From positions 372,001 through 436,000 of the forward strand of contig NZ_BMOT01000001.1 of NCBI RefSeq assembly GCF_014647215.1: DNA of 64,000 bases, written 5' to 3'. Each line of letters begins with the position of its first letter. Within the stretch, counting starts at the first letter, position 1. Origin of the DNA: Shewanella aestuarii (GTDB lineage: Bacteria; Pseudomonadota; Gammaproteobacteria; Enterobacterales; Shewanellaceae). Of this stretch, positions 1 to 8,635 are shown in pieces. The notes under the pieces are model-generated. The model was not told the DNA's origin. It saw only the letters and a program-made list of their open reading frames with translations, and did no database searches. The position numbers were made by a program, and so were the translations under genes.

Positions 1-82
1 GCGGTAATGTAGGTACCTTATAAATTAGCGCAACAACGCTCTTGATTTAAAAATCAGGGGAACACGGTGAAACTCCCTGAGG

Positions 83-180
83 GCAAGTTTTACACGCGTT
101 TATGCTGCGTTATTGATTTTGAAAAGGGAATAACCATTACCCGCAATCAATACCTTGCCTAAACGCGTGTAAATTCTTGC
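83..180. repeat. Foldback inverted repeat downstream of the GH97 gene
   Basis: Two arms face each other: 83-102 (GCAAG..TTACACGCGTTTA) and 160-180 (TAAACGCGTGTAA..CTTGC), matching over about 20 bp with one gap. An inner pair, TATTGATT at 111-118 and AATCAATA at 145-152, continues the stem. Transcribed, this would form a long imperfect hairpin. It may be a dispersed genomic repeat or the terminator region of the flanking gene. On the minus strand a short reading frame begins at 213 and ends inside the right arm; I do not consider it a real gene. Function is unknown. Confidence 0.55.
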
Positions 181-227
181 TGAAATCGAGCATCTTCAGG
201 TTGTTTGGGTATATACATAACAACATG

Positions 228-2402
228 TTATTTAATGACTTTAAATCTTATTGCCGCTCCGCCACTGCTGGCCATTGTTAAGGTCAGTTTATCATTCGCG
301 GTAACTGTTTTTTGCTCAATAACATAATCATAGGGATTGGTTAACCAATCTGCTTGATCACCATCGCGGTATATTTGGGCTAAGTACTTTAGCTTAGGTG
401 TGAGAAAATCTAGCTTTATGTCAACTTTACGTGGTTGCTCATTGGTTAAACCGCCCAAAAACCAATCGTCATTTTTACGAGATTTACGTGCAAAAATAAC
501 ATACTCACCCACTTCGCCCGCTATGGCTTTTGACTCACGCCAGTCGGTTGGTACATCCAAAATAAATTGAAATGCATCTAATCGTTCAACATAGTTACGT
601 GGCAAATCAGCGGCCATTTGAATTGGGCTATATAACACCACATACAAGGCTAATTGCTTCATCAGTGTCGTTTGTACACGATTTATGGCATCAAGACCCT
701 CGGGGGCTAAATTGAATATACCAGGGGTAAAATCCATCGGACCCGATAACATGCGGGTGTAAGGTAAAATGGCGGTATGTTCAGGACTATTGGGTGGATT
801 TCCCCAAGCATTGAACTCTTGGCCTCTTGCACCTTCTCGGGCGATCCAGTTTGGGTAAGTACGGCGCAGGCCTGTATCTTTTATGGGTTCATGGGTGTTA
901 ATGCTGATCCCACGTTTTGCAGCTTCGGTAACGCTATGCAGGTATTCATTGACCATAAACTGACCATCGTGCCATTCATGGCGGGTGATACCGTTATCAT
1001 CGACTCGTTTGATATCACCGCCATCAGCCACATAACCGGTTTTAACCTGGGTGACGCCATGCTGTTGATATAAATCGTAAGCTGCAGACATTTGTTTGCG
1101 GTAATTTGTCACCGAGCCCGATGTTTCATGATGACCTATCAGGCGCACATTCTTAGCTAAACCGTATTGGCTAATGGCTTTAATATCGAAATCATCGTAA
1201 GGTTGGGTAAAACTAAATACATCGCCGTTATGAAACCAACTACCATCCCAACCTTCATTCCAGCCTTCAACTAACACACCATCAAATCCATATTCGGCAG
1301 CAAAGTCCATATAGCGTTTAGTTTCTGCTGTTGTGGCACCGTGTTTGTCGCCAGAGCCCCATGTTTTTTCATTAACATGCATTGCCCACCAAATGCCTAT
1401 GTATTTGCCTGGTTGCACCCAAGAGACATCGCCGAGTGTGTTCGGCTCATTCAGATTCAAAATAAGATCTGAATTCAACAAACCTATGGCATTATCACTA
1501 ATCTGAATGGTGCGCCAAGGGCTGTTAAAGCCAGGTTGGGTTTTTACTAATATCCCGTCAGACCAAGGGGTAAGATCGGCGCGTAATGTACCATCACGGC
1601 GTTGATCTAATACCATAGCGGCATAGTCGGTCAGGGCGGCTTCATGAATGCTTAAATGCACGTTTTCAGCCGTTCTAAAGGTCATGGGAGTATGGGCGCG
1701 GTCAATTTTATCGAGGGAGGTTGTCTGGTATAAATACTCATAACGGTTCCATCCTCTCCCTGGGATCCACCATGCGGTAGTATGCTGTGGGTCGGGTATG
1801 ACAAATTCTGTTAATTCGTGAGTAATGTCCAGTTTGGGCGTGTTAGCCAGCCCAGCTTGTTTTGGCACTGAATAGCGAAATCCAATACCATCATTAAAAG
1901 CTTTAAATTCAATATCAAATTCGACTTTTCCATTACTGAGCGTTGCCACAATGCGATTATAATGATCGCGCACATTTTCACGCTCACCCCAAGGTAGCTG
2001 CCAGGTTTGATCAACACTGTTACTGTTAATTTCTTTAATGTTGAAGTCGACGCCAAACTCACCTAACTGTTGGAATACCAAACCCAATTTGCTCGGATTA
2101 ATCACGGTTTTGCCGTTAAATTGAACTTGATATTCAGGATAGCCATTATCGTCTGTCAAAGTAACAGAAATGTGCTTATCAGGGGAGACGACATTGACCG
2201 TTTTTGCTTGGGTTATGTTTGGAGTGGCTAAGCTGAAAAGTGCTACAGCACAGGATAAGCTAATAATGTTAGGTGTAAAACTTAGCTGTTTTGCTATGCC
2301 AGCAACGCGGGTTGTCACAGACGAGGCCAGTAAATGCGCCGAGCGTGAGGTTATAGTGGCCAGAGGTAATTTGGTTGAGCCAGATAAATAAGCGTGCGCC
2401 AT
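228..2402 (-). CDS. GH97 family alpha-glucosidase (SusB-like), exported
   Basis: A glycoside hydrolase family 97 protein of 724 residues, expected to release glucose from the non-reducing end of maltooligosaccharides in the periplasm. The N-terminal beta-sandwich is followed by a TIM barrel containing VEGWNEGWDG, the HEP motif in SINTHEPIKDTG, and EGARGQEFNAWG, where GH97 catalytic acids lie. The start has a good AAGGA site a few bases upstream. Oddly, about 45 residues precede the hydrophobic signal segment (roughly residues 46-66, ending ITQA), so the leader is longer than normal; no internal ATG would shorten it. A LacI-type operator lies about 75 bp upstream. Family assignment is confident; exact linkage specificity is not. 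Confidence 0.9.
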   Translation of the reverse strand: MAHAYLSGSTKLPLATITSRSAHLLASSVTTRVAGIAKQLSFTPNIISLSCAVALFSLATPNITQAKTVNVVSPDKHISVTLTDDNGYPEYQVQFNGKTVINPSKLGLVFQQLGEFGVDFNIKEINSNSVDQTWQLPWGERENVRDHYNRIVATLSNGKVEFDIEFKAFNDGIGFRYSVPKQAGLANTPKLDITHELTEFVIPDPQHTTAWWIPGRGWNRYEYLYQTTSLDKIDRAHTPMTFRTAENVHLSIHEAALTDYAAMVLDQRRDGTLRADLTPWSDGILVKTQPGFNSPWRTIQISDNAIGLLNSDLILNLNEPNTLGDVSWVQPGKYIGIWWAMHVNEKTWGSGDKHGATTAETKRYMDFAAEYGFDGVLVEGWNEGWDGSWFHNGDVFSFTQPYDDFDIKAISQYGLAKNVRLIGHHETSGSVTNYRKQMSAAYDLYQQHGVTQVKTGYVADGGDIKRVDDNGITRHEWHDGQFMVNEYLHSVTEAAKRGISINTHEPIKDTGLRRTYPNWIAREGARGQEFNAWGNPPNSPEHTAILPYTRMLSGPMDFTPGIFNLAPEGLDAINRVQTTLMKQLALYVVLYSPIQMAADLPRNYVERLDAFQFILDVPTDWRESKAIAGEVGEYVIFARKSRKNDDWFLGGLTNEQPRKVDIKLDFLTPKLKYLAQIYRDGDQADWLTNPYDYVIEQKTVTANDKLTLTMASSGGAAIRFKVIK

Positions 2403-2476
2403 ACAAAATCCTTGTTGTTTATTATTTTTTATTCAACAAGCAATATATGACGCCTTCTGATTTTACCGCAAAGATC

Positions 2477-2490
2477 TGCATACGTATTCA
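2477..2490. promoter_or_regulatory. LacI-family-type operator upstream of the GH97 gene
   Basis: TGCATACGTATTCA is a near-perfect 14-bp palindrome upstream of the GH97 start. An identical copy lies at 15129-15142 and a fully symmetric version at 15278-15291, both in the intergenic region serving the TonB receptor and GH13 genes. A central CG with symmetric arms is typical of LacI-family sugar regulators. Sharing of the site between distant glucan genes argues for one regulon. No LacI-type regulator is encoded in the window. Confidence 0.7.
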
Positions 2491-2525
2491 ACGTTTATTC
2501 CTGATACTTAAGCTGTCCCTTAGTA

Positions 2526-4310
2526 TTACGAAGAGCAACTTAAGTGCGACAGGCCACCTACAGCAAAAAACTCAGCTGCCTTGAGTCGATAGTATTTATC
2601 TTCTACTTCCTGAGTCTGCTCTGCATAAGGTTGTGTCATCACAGACTGAAGTTCTTGTACGAGTGAGTAATTTCCCTCGTTAGCTTGGGTGTATGCTGGC
2701 ACCAGTAACCACTCACGCAAACTGTATTTGGGGTTGATAAGATTCATCTGCTTTGATATTTGCTCCCGCGAGCGAGACATCACTAGATTTTCATGGGCTT
2801 TTACATCTGAACAGGCATCCGAGCTTGCCTCAAGATTGAAATAGTCTGTACAACCCAGTAATAATTGCCATTGGTATAGCCAAGCTGACCAGCGTTGTTC
2901 AAGCCCTTTGCTAGCATATGGTAAATGTTGGTAGAAACTTTTTTTCAGCGGGGTAATGTCGGCTGGCAGTTTAGAAAGCTCGCGAAAGAACAAGGTGTAA
3001 TCAACAGGTGTTTGCACCATAAGCGCTTCAAGCTCAGTAAATAGCTCTGCATTGAATGAGTTTAGTCCAAGTTTGGCCGCCCACATCTGCTGCATTTTTG
3101 TTTGCATCTCGGTCGAAAAGCCATTTACCAAATTTTGAAGCTGATTTAGATCATTCGCTTTTGTCGCAAGCAAGGGGCTTAATGCTGTGCAAAACATTAA
3201 GAAATTGCGCTGTGCAGCCACGCCTTGATTCAAAAATGCAAAGTGCTGACCGCCACCTGTCCAAGGTTGGTATTGTGGGTCAAATACATCGCAAAAGCCG
3301 AATGGCCCGTAGTCGAGAGTGAAACCACCTGCGGCGCAGTTATCACTATTAAAGTTGCCCTGACAATAACCAACGCGGATCCAGTTGGCCACTAATGAGG
3401 TCAAGCGCTGACGGAACTCGCTTGCTAGCAGCAATACCTTGTCGCTAAAGCTAAGTTTCGCATCAATAACATCAGCGTACTCACGATCAATTAAGTGTAA
3501 AACCAATTGTGCAAGCTCTGCCATCGCTTGTGGGTGTTCTTGCTTTCGAGCACGGCGTCCAAAAAGTTCGAGTTGTCCAACCCTAATAAAGGATGATGCA
3601 ACACGTGTAGATATAGCGACCGATTCATTGATCATTCTGTCAGGGTCCTGCGAGAGCGAACCCTCGGAATACCAAGGACGCTTAACCGTTTCGGTTTTTG
3701 ATACATATAAACTCAGCGAACGCGAGGTTGGCACACCAAGTGCGTGCATGTGCTCTTGTGCTAAAAATTCTCGAACACTGGAGCGCAGAACAGCGCGACC
3801 ATCGGCGCCACGACAATAAGGTGTGCGACCGCCACCTTTAAGCTGCATTTCCCAACGTTGCCCCTTGAACACAGCTTCAAGTATCGACATAGCACGGCCA
3901 TCACCATAGCCGTTACCAGTTTTGAACGGGCACTGTTGTATGTATTCAGTACCAAAAATAGATAAAGCGTAACCACTGGCCCAACCGACTTTACTCATTG
4001 GTGCGGGCAGGTTAGACATGTCACCAGAAAACAAACTCATGAAGTCAGGAGACTGTGCCATGCTGTCAGCAAACCCCAGTTGTTTAAATAAAGTCTTGCT
4101 ATGTGCAACATACTCGGGGGCTTGTATAGGCGTTGGTTTTACGGTGACGTAATGACCAGAAAATACTTGGCGCGGAGCATAGTCGATGCCATGTTCTGTT
4201 GCGTCAGGATCGCAATTAAGCGTGTCCATAAATGAATAGTTAACCAATTTAGCGAGGTCGTCGATGCAATTGACTGTTTGAGCTGTATTCAACGGCGGTT
4301 TAATTATCAT
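2526..4310 (-). CDS. selO: Protein adenylyltransferase SelO (YdiU/UPF0061 family)
   Basis: SelO is a pseudokinase-fold enzyme that transfers AMP from ATP to hydroxyl side chains of proteins and is linked to redox stress. Recognisable motifs are GDGRA (residues 136-140), [18 protein letters not shown] (about 156-173), [15 protein letters not shown], and the active-site region [18 protein letters not shown]. At 594 residues it is longer than the roughly 480-residue E. coli protein; the extra length is mostly in the C-terminal half. The protein ends with CSS, a cysteine close to the C terminus as in other SelO proteins. It stands alone between the GH97 gene and a methyltransferase gene, with no sign of being part of the glucan regulon. 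Confidence 0.9.
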   Translation of the reverse strand: MIIKPPLNTAQTVNCIDDLAKLVNYSFMDTLNCDPDATEHGIDYAPRQVFSGHYVTVKPTPIQAPEYVAHSKTLFKQLGFADSMAQSPDFMSLFSGDMSNLPAPMSKVGWASGYALSIFGTEYIQQCPFKTGNGYGDGRAMSILEAVFKGQRWEMQLKGGGRTPYCRGADGRAVLRSSVREFLAQEHMHALGVPTSRSLSLYVSKTETVKRPWYSEGSLSQDPDRMINESVAISTRVASSFIRVGQLELFGRRARKQEHPQAMAELAQLVLHLIDREYADVIDAKLSFSDKVLLLASEFRQRLTSLVANWIRVGYCQGNFNSDNCAAGGFTLDYGPFGFCDVFDPQYQPWTGGGQHFAFLNQGVAAQRNFLMFCTALSPLLATKANDLNQLQNLVNGFSTEMQTKMQQMWAAKLGLNSFNAELFTELEALMVQTPVDYTLFFRELSKLPADITPLKKSFYQHLPYASKGLEQRWSAWLYQWQLLLGCTDYFNLEASSDACSDVKAHENLVMSRSREQISKQMNLINPKYSLREWLLVPAYTQANEGNYSLVQELQSVMTQPYAEQTQEVEDKYYRLKAAEFFAVGGLSHLSCSS

Positions 4311-4535
4311 AGGGTTTCTCGATGGTAAATAATTGCAAGTACCGTTTCCCTAGTGGGTGATATCACCAAAGTGAAAAGGCTCTCTTGAACTGTATTTGCT
4401 CATTTAGATGGTCAATTTTTCGGATGCTTTGATAAATCAACCGTTTATTAAAGTGCATGTTAAGAAAGAGCCAATCTAAACACAACTGGCTTCAATTCGG
4501 TAACACTTAACAGGCTTAATTCCCATCGTCCTAAA

Positions 4536-5132
4536 TTACAATCGCATGTCTAACTCATTGTGAATTAACAACACGCATTGTGATGCAAACAGCATTTTAG
4601 GGCCTAAATTGATATGTTGAGTACCAAGACGTTTTAGGCTGTTAAAACTCTTTTTGGGCATAGGAATATGGTCGGTGAGTAAAAAGCAAACATTATGGGC
4701 GAACTCCACTTCACGCACTGGAGTGCCTTTTTTCTCTAACATATATAACTGATAATCTTCAGCTAACTCTTGAATTAACTTTTCAAAACTAATTGTACGC
4801 ACGGTAATGCCAGATTCAACATCACGGGTTTGTTCTTTACTCATGCCTTTTGAGGCATCTAAGGCTTTGGCTATTTTTGCGGTGAGATTTTGTTCGTGAA
4901 ATCCGCCAATATTGCGTAGCTCATTGGCCGTGAAGCTGATGGTTCGGGAAAAGTCATTGGTACTTTCTAGCACCAAATGTACGATGACATCGTTGCGATA
5001 TGATTGCGCCACAAAAATGGTGTTCATTAGCACATGGGCTAAAATTTCTGTATGTGCTTCTTGACCAATACCCGCAAGAAAAAGTTTACTGTCGACGGGA
5101 GCCGCTCTGGCTCGTAAAACAAAGGCGCGCAT
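4536..5132 (-). CDS. TrmY-like SPOUT methyltransferase
   Basis: The protein (198 residues from the chosen start) begins MRAFVLRARAAPVDS and carries the GPKMLFASQC segment near the C terminus, matching the TrmY/DUF358 branch of SPOUT methyltransferases. In archaea TrmY N1-methylates pseudouridine 54 of tRNA. Bacterial members occur in Vibrio and Shewanella relatives, where the substrate is less clear. The start at 5132 was preferred over an in-frame ATG at 5165 because an AGGA ribosome site lies seven bases ahead and the family begins at this Met. The gene stands alone. The 3' boundary is followed by about 225 bases before selO with no clear feature. Confidence 0.8.
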   Translation of the reverse strand: MRAFVLRARAAPVDSKLFLAGIGQEAHTEILAHVLMNTIFVAQSYRNDVIVHLVLESTNDFSRTISFTANELRNIGGFHEQNLTAKIAKALDASKGMSKEQTRDVESGITVRTISFEKLIQELAEDYQLYMLEKKGTPVREVEFAHNVCFLLTDHIPMPKKSFNSLKRLGTQHINLGPKMLFASQCVLLIHNELDMRL

Positions 5133-5454
5133 GTAAAGTCCTGTTGAAATAAAAACGCAATCCAATTGAGTTCAAGACCAGATGACTTATAAAACATTAG
5201 GATACGCGGTATATGTTTTTCACTGAAAGATAATCAATCAACGAATACGTGTGGGATATTATCTCAGTTTTACGTGGGGCTGTAACGCTAATAATCAATT
5301 TAATCAGTTAGCAAAACTCTGATAATTTGGACATAGAATATCGCCAACCGCTAAATTCAGTTGTGCCATAACTCAAAAATAATCTGCGAGTTGATCTATG
5401 TTTTGCTTAGCTATAGTGCTGACTTGTCTGATGGAACTGACATCTAATGGACCA
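5133..5454. other. Intergenic region, no gene seen
   Basis: About 320 bases between the 5' end of the TrmY-like gene and the 3' end of the diguanylate cyclase gene, both on the minus strand. It should contain the TrmY-like gene's promoter. I see no conserved RNA motif, convincing small reading frame or strong terminator hairpin. Confidence 0.4.
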
Positions 5455-6327
5455 TTATTGTGCTTGGTATAAGACGACACAATTTCGTCCGTTTGCCTTG
5501 GCTTGGTAAAGAGCTTGGTCGGCACAGTCAACGTCTTGCTCTAAACAACGAGTGTAATATCCATGGTAAATACCGACACTGACGGTACATATAATCGTTT
5601 TGTTATTACATTCAAATGATAGCTGTTGAATATATAGTCTGAGAGCATCGGCAATATTAATGGCTTCATCAGAGGTGACATCAGCTAAGGAGAACAGAAA
5701 TTCTTCTCCTCCCCAGCGAGCCAATATATCATCGCTACGAGTTTGAGATTTTAAAGCGTTTGCGACAGTAGATAACACTTGATCACCACATGCATGTCCA
5801 TAATTATCATTAATGGCTTTAAAATGATCAATATCTAATAGCAAAAGAGCTCGGCCTTCACCGTCTTTAGGGGCAAACTCACCAGTAACATTTTCGATGA
5901 AAGCACGTCGATTTAACAGACCCGTTAATTGGTCTGTTTCTGCTTTTACTTTTAATTCACTTATAAATTCAGTATGTAAGTTCATCCAGCGGTGGATCCC
6001 AATACTGAGTAAAATAAAGCCGAAGGTTTTTAAAAAATCATCAAGATTACTTTCACTGACTGTACTTTGGACAAAAAACTCCTCTGTTAAATCCATAAAA
6101 GCAGACATGCTATAAAAAGCCGAACCGCAAAGTAGTAACCAATAGACTTTAGGGAAGATTTTGAGCGGATTGATATAATACATTACCGTAAAACAGGCGA
6201 TAAACATCAACAATTCTGCGGTTAATTCAACTAAATCTTGCGGCCAAGAAAACGCATAAACATTAAGTTGGTATATAAATGCCAAAAAATAAAGCATTAA
6301 AATACTGAATTGAGTTTTATATTTCAT
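5455..6327 (-). CDS. Membrane-anchored diguanylate cyclase (GGDEF)
   Basis: Makes cyclic di-GMP from two GTP. Several hydrophobic helices form an N-terminal membrane part (roughly the first 120 residues), followed by a C-terminal GGDEF domain with LTGLLNRRAF, LLDIDHFKAINDNYGH and an intact WGGEEF active site. RSDD lies exactly five residues before GGEEF, so the RxxD inhibitory product-binding site is present. The start at 6327 was chosen because AAGG lies five to six bases ahead; an upstream in-frame ATG at 6354 lacks a comparable site. There is no EAL domain, so it should be a synthase. The signal sensed by the membrane part is unknown. Confidence 0.88.
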   Translation of the reverse strand: MKYKTQFSILMLYFLAFIYQLNVYAFSWPQDLVELTAELLMFIACFTVMYYINPLKIFPKVYWLLLCGSAFYSMSAFMDLTEEFFVQSTVSESNLDDFLKTFGFILLSIGIHRWMNLHTEFISELKVKAETDQLTGLLNRRAFIENVTGEFAPKDGEGRALLLLDIDHFKAINDNYGHACGDQVLSTVANALKSQTRSDDILARWGGEEFLFSLADVTSDEAINIADALRLYIQQLSFECNNKTIICTVSVGIYHGYYTRCLEQDVDCADQALYQAKANGRNCVVLYQAQ

Positions 6328-6630
6328 CTGCGCCTTACTTTCTAAAACATGCATACTTAGTCGTGAGGAATAGTTAGGTTTGTTGCTATGTAGTTAAGCA
6401 TAGCAATAATTTGAAAGTTCGCCGTTTTGAAGTCGGTTATACAGGAGTAATTAAGATAAAACGATTAGTGAAAATGCAAACTGATTAGCACCTTAAGCAG
6501 GCTGTTGAGATTAAATCCTATCTGAGCTTTTAGCTTATCAGCTGTTTCAGCAAAGAGAGCATTTGAAAACTATCGATATATTCAATAAGCCGTCTAGAGT
6601 CATCACATACTGTTGACGGCGTGTTGATTG

Positions 6631-8631
6631 TTAAGGTGTTAGTTCAAATATGACAGATTGAAGAGGGGATAAGTGTATATTAACCACAGCGCCATGATCT
6701 TTTTGAACGACAAAATCAGCTGCTGGTGTTGCTCCATCGAGTAAATTTTTGAGCTTGGCATCAGCTTCAATATTCCAAGTTTTGAGCAAGTCTTTAGGAA
6801 CATTAAGTGTAAATTGACTGCTATGCAGTGGGCTGAAGTTACTCACAATAATCAGTTTTTGTGCTTCAGAATAACGAGTAAACGCAAACACTTTATCGTT
6901 GTAGCCGGCAACATTCATATCACGTTGGTAGCTATCTAACTCTTGATATTCCCCCTTAAGCGCCGGAGCGGTATGACTTAAATTGAGCAGACTTTGGTAA
7001 TATTGGCGTAATGCCTGTTCTTGTTTTGTAGATTGTCCGCCATCAAACTTGCCGTTATTCATCCAGCGTTGATGTGCAGGCACGCCAATATAATCAAAAA
7101 TACTGGTACGTGTTGCCTGACCAAATCCTGCATTTTCAACTGCAGCTTCGCCAACATCTTGGCCAAAATACAATAACGTGGGTGAACGACTTAAGGTTGT
7201 CGACACCACCATAGCAGGTAATGCCGCTTCAGGGGTGGTTGCAAACTCTTTGGTGTGAATACGTTGTTCATCATGGTTTTCTAAAAAGTGCAGCATATGA
7301 GCTTCAATATCAGCAACTTTTTCCTGAACTGTGGCGATTTGAGCGGTACTGGCTTTATCTTGAATAATGGCCTTTAAGGTGTCATATAAATCGACTTTGT
7401 CATAAAGGTAATCCATTTTACCCTGTTGAATATATGCCCGATATAAACTGGGGTTGTATACCTCTGCCAATAAAAATGCATCTGGTTTAGTGTGTTTTAT
7501 TTGGCTGTTTAAGTAACTCCAAAATTCAACCGGTACCATTTCAGCCATATCATACCTAAAACCATCAACCCCTTTTGTTAACCAGTATTGGGTGATGTGG
7601 GCAAATTTTTTCCAAGAGTCTGGAATAGTTTGTGTTGGTTGAGATTGCCAAAAAGCATAATGAGCCTCAACAGGTTGAGTATCAAAATGGCTAGGCAGCG
7701 CAGGGAAGTCATGGCTGCCGTCTGGTTTAACACCATAATTTATTTTAACCGTTTCATACCAGTCATTTGCATCGGGTTTGGCTAACCGTGAGCCGTTGCC
7801 AGTCCATTTTGCCGGAGACTCTGAAAATAACCCATCACTAAGCGGATTGGCTTCACCGTTTAATGGTTGGTAGCCATTGGTTGGATCAGGGACCTGAAAG
7901 TCTTCACCAACTACATAGTAAAAATGATTATCTTTGGCGTAAACTTGCGTTTTGTCATCTTGTGCGCCAAAGCCTTCAGCGCCTTCAACTGGCGCTAAAA
8001 TTTGATAGTTACGCGCTACATGATTTGGCACAATATCAATAATCACTTTCATGCCGTTTTGATGAGTGCGGGCAATTAACGATTCAAATTCCGCTAAGCG
8101 GTTGGCCGGATCATCAGCCAAATCAGGGTTAACGTTATAGTAATCTTTAACCGCGTATGGTGAGCCAGCACGGCCTTTAACAACATCAGGGTCGTCATTA
8201 CTGATCCCTATGTTGCTGTAATCATTGATCAGCGCATGATGGGGTACGCCGGTATACCAAATGTGGGTGGTGCCTAAGGATTTTATATCTTGTAAGGCAA
8301 CATCGGTAAAATCGCTAAATTTTCCGACACCATTTTCAGTGATTGTGCCCCAGGGCTTATTCAGGGTATTGGTATTACCGTATAAACGGGTAAAAACCTG
8401 ATAAACCACAGCTTTGTGGGCTAATACCGGGCTTAATGTATTGTCTTGCGCTTTGCTGAGTAACTTTTGTTCATCCCATTTTTGCTCGGCAGAGCGTTGT
8501 TCAATGGCAATACTATCCGTATTGGCTTGTTGTATGCTTACAGGCGTTGATTCTGAGCATGCTGATAATGTCAGTAAGCTGGTTATCGTGAGTAAAGATA
8601 AAGCACTATGGCTATGTTTAACATTTTTCAT
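6631..8631 (-). CDS. GH13 alpha-amylase-type lipoprotein
   Basis: An alpha-amylase-superfamily hydrolase acting on alpha-1,4-glucans. Its signal peptide ends in the lipobox LSAC, so the mature protein should be lipid-anchored at Cys, possibly at the outer membrane. The catalytic (beta/alpha)8 residues are visible: IIDIVPNHV, GFRYDMAE (nucleophile Asp), LLAEVYNP (acid Glu) and LENHDEQR (transition-state Asp). The start at 8631 has AAAGG upstream and gives a normal lipoprotein leader; a longer ATG at 8679 would overlap the upstream gene and bury the leader. It follows the GH13 gene ending at 8636 by four bases, so the two are almost certainly cotranscribed. It is likely to supply shorter glucans to the TonB receptor. 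Confidence 0.88.
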   Translation of the reverse strand: MKNVKHSHSALSLLTITSLLTLSACSESTPVSIQQANTDSIAIEQRSAEQKWDEQKLLSKAQDNTLSPVLAHKAVVYQVFTRLYGNTNTLNKPWGTITENGVGKFSDFTDVALQDIKSLGTTHIWYTGVPHHALINDYSNIGISNDDPDVVKGRAGSPYAVKDYYNVNPDLADDPANRLAEFESLIARTHQNGMKVIIDIVPNHVARNYQILAPVEGAEGFGAQDDKTQVYAKDNHFYYVVGEDFQVPDPTNGYQPLNGEANPLSDGLFSESPAKWTGNGSRLAKPDANDWYETVKINYGVKPDGSHDFPALPSHFDTQPVEAHYAFWQSQPTQTIPDSWKKFAHITQYWLTKGVDGFRYDMAEMVPVEFWSYLNSQIKHTKPDAFLLAEVYNPSLYRAYIQQGKMDYLYDKVDLYDTLKAIIQDKASTAQIATVQEKVADIEAHMLHFLENHDEQRIHTKEFATTPEAALPAMVVSTTLSRSPTLLYFGQDVGEAAVENAGFGQATRTSIFDYIGVPAHQRWMNNGKFDGGQSTKQEQALRQYYQSLLNLSHTAPALKGEYQELDSYQRDMNVAGYNDKVFAFTRYSEAQKLIIVSNFSPLHSSQFTLNVPKDLLKTWNIEADAKLKNLLDGATPAADFVVQKDHGAVVNIHLSPLQSVIFELTP

Positions 8632-8635
8632 CTTA

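Noticed and set aside
155-213. Short minus-strand frame MYIPKQPEDARFQQEFTRV
   Set aside because: Only 19 codons, ending inside the foldback repeat, without a ribosome site; more likely part of a repeat than a gene.
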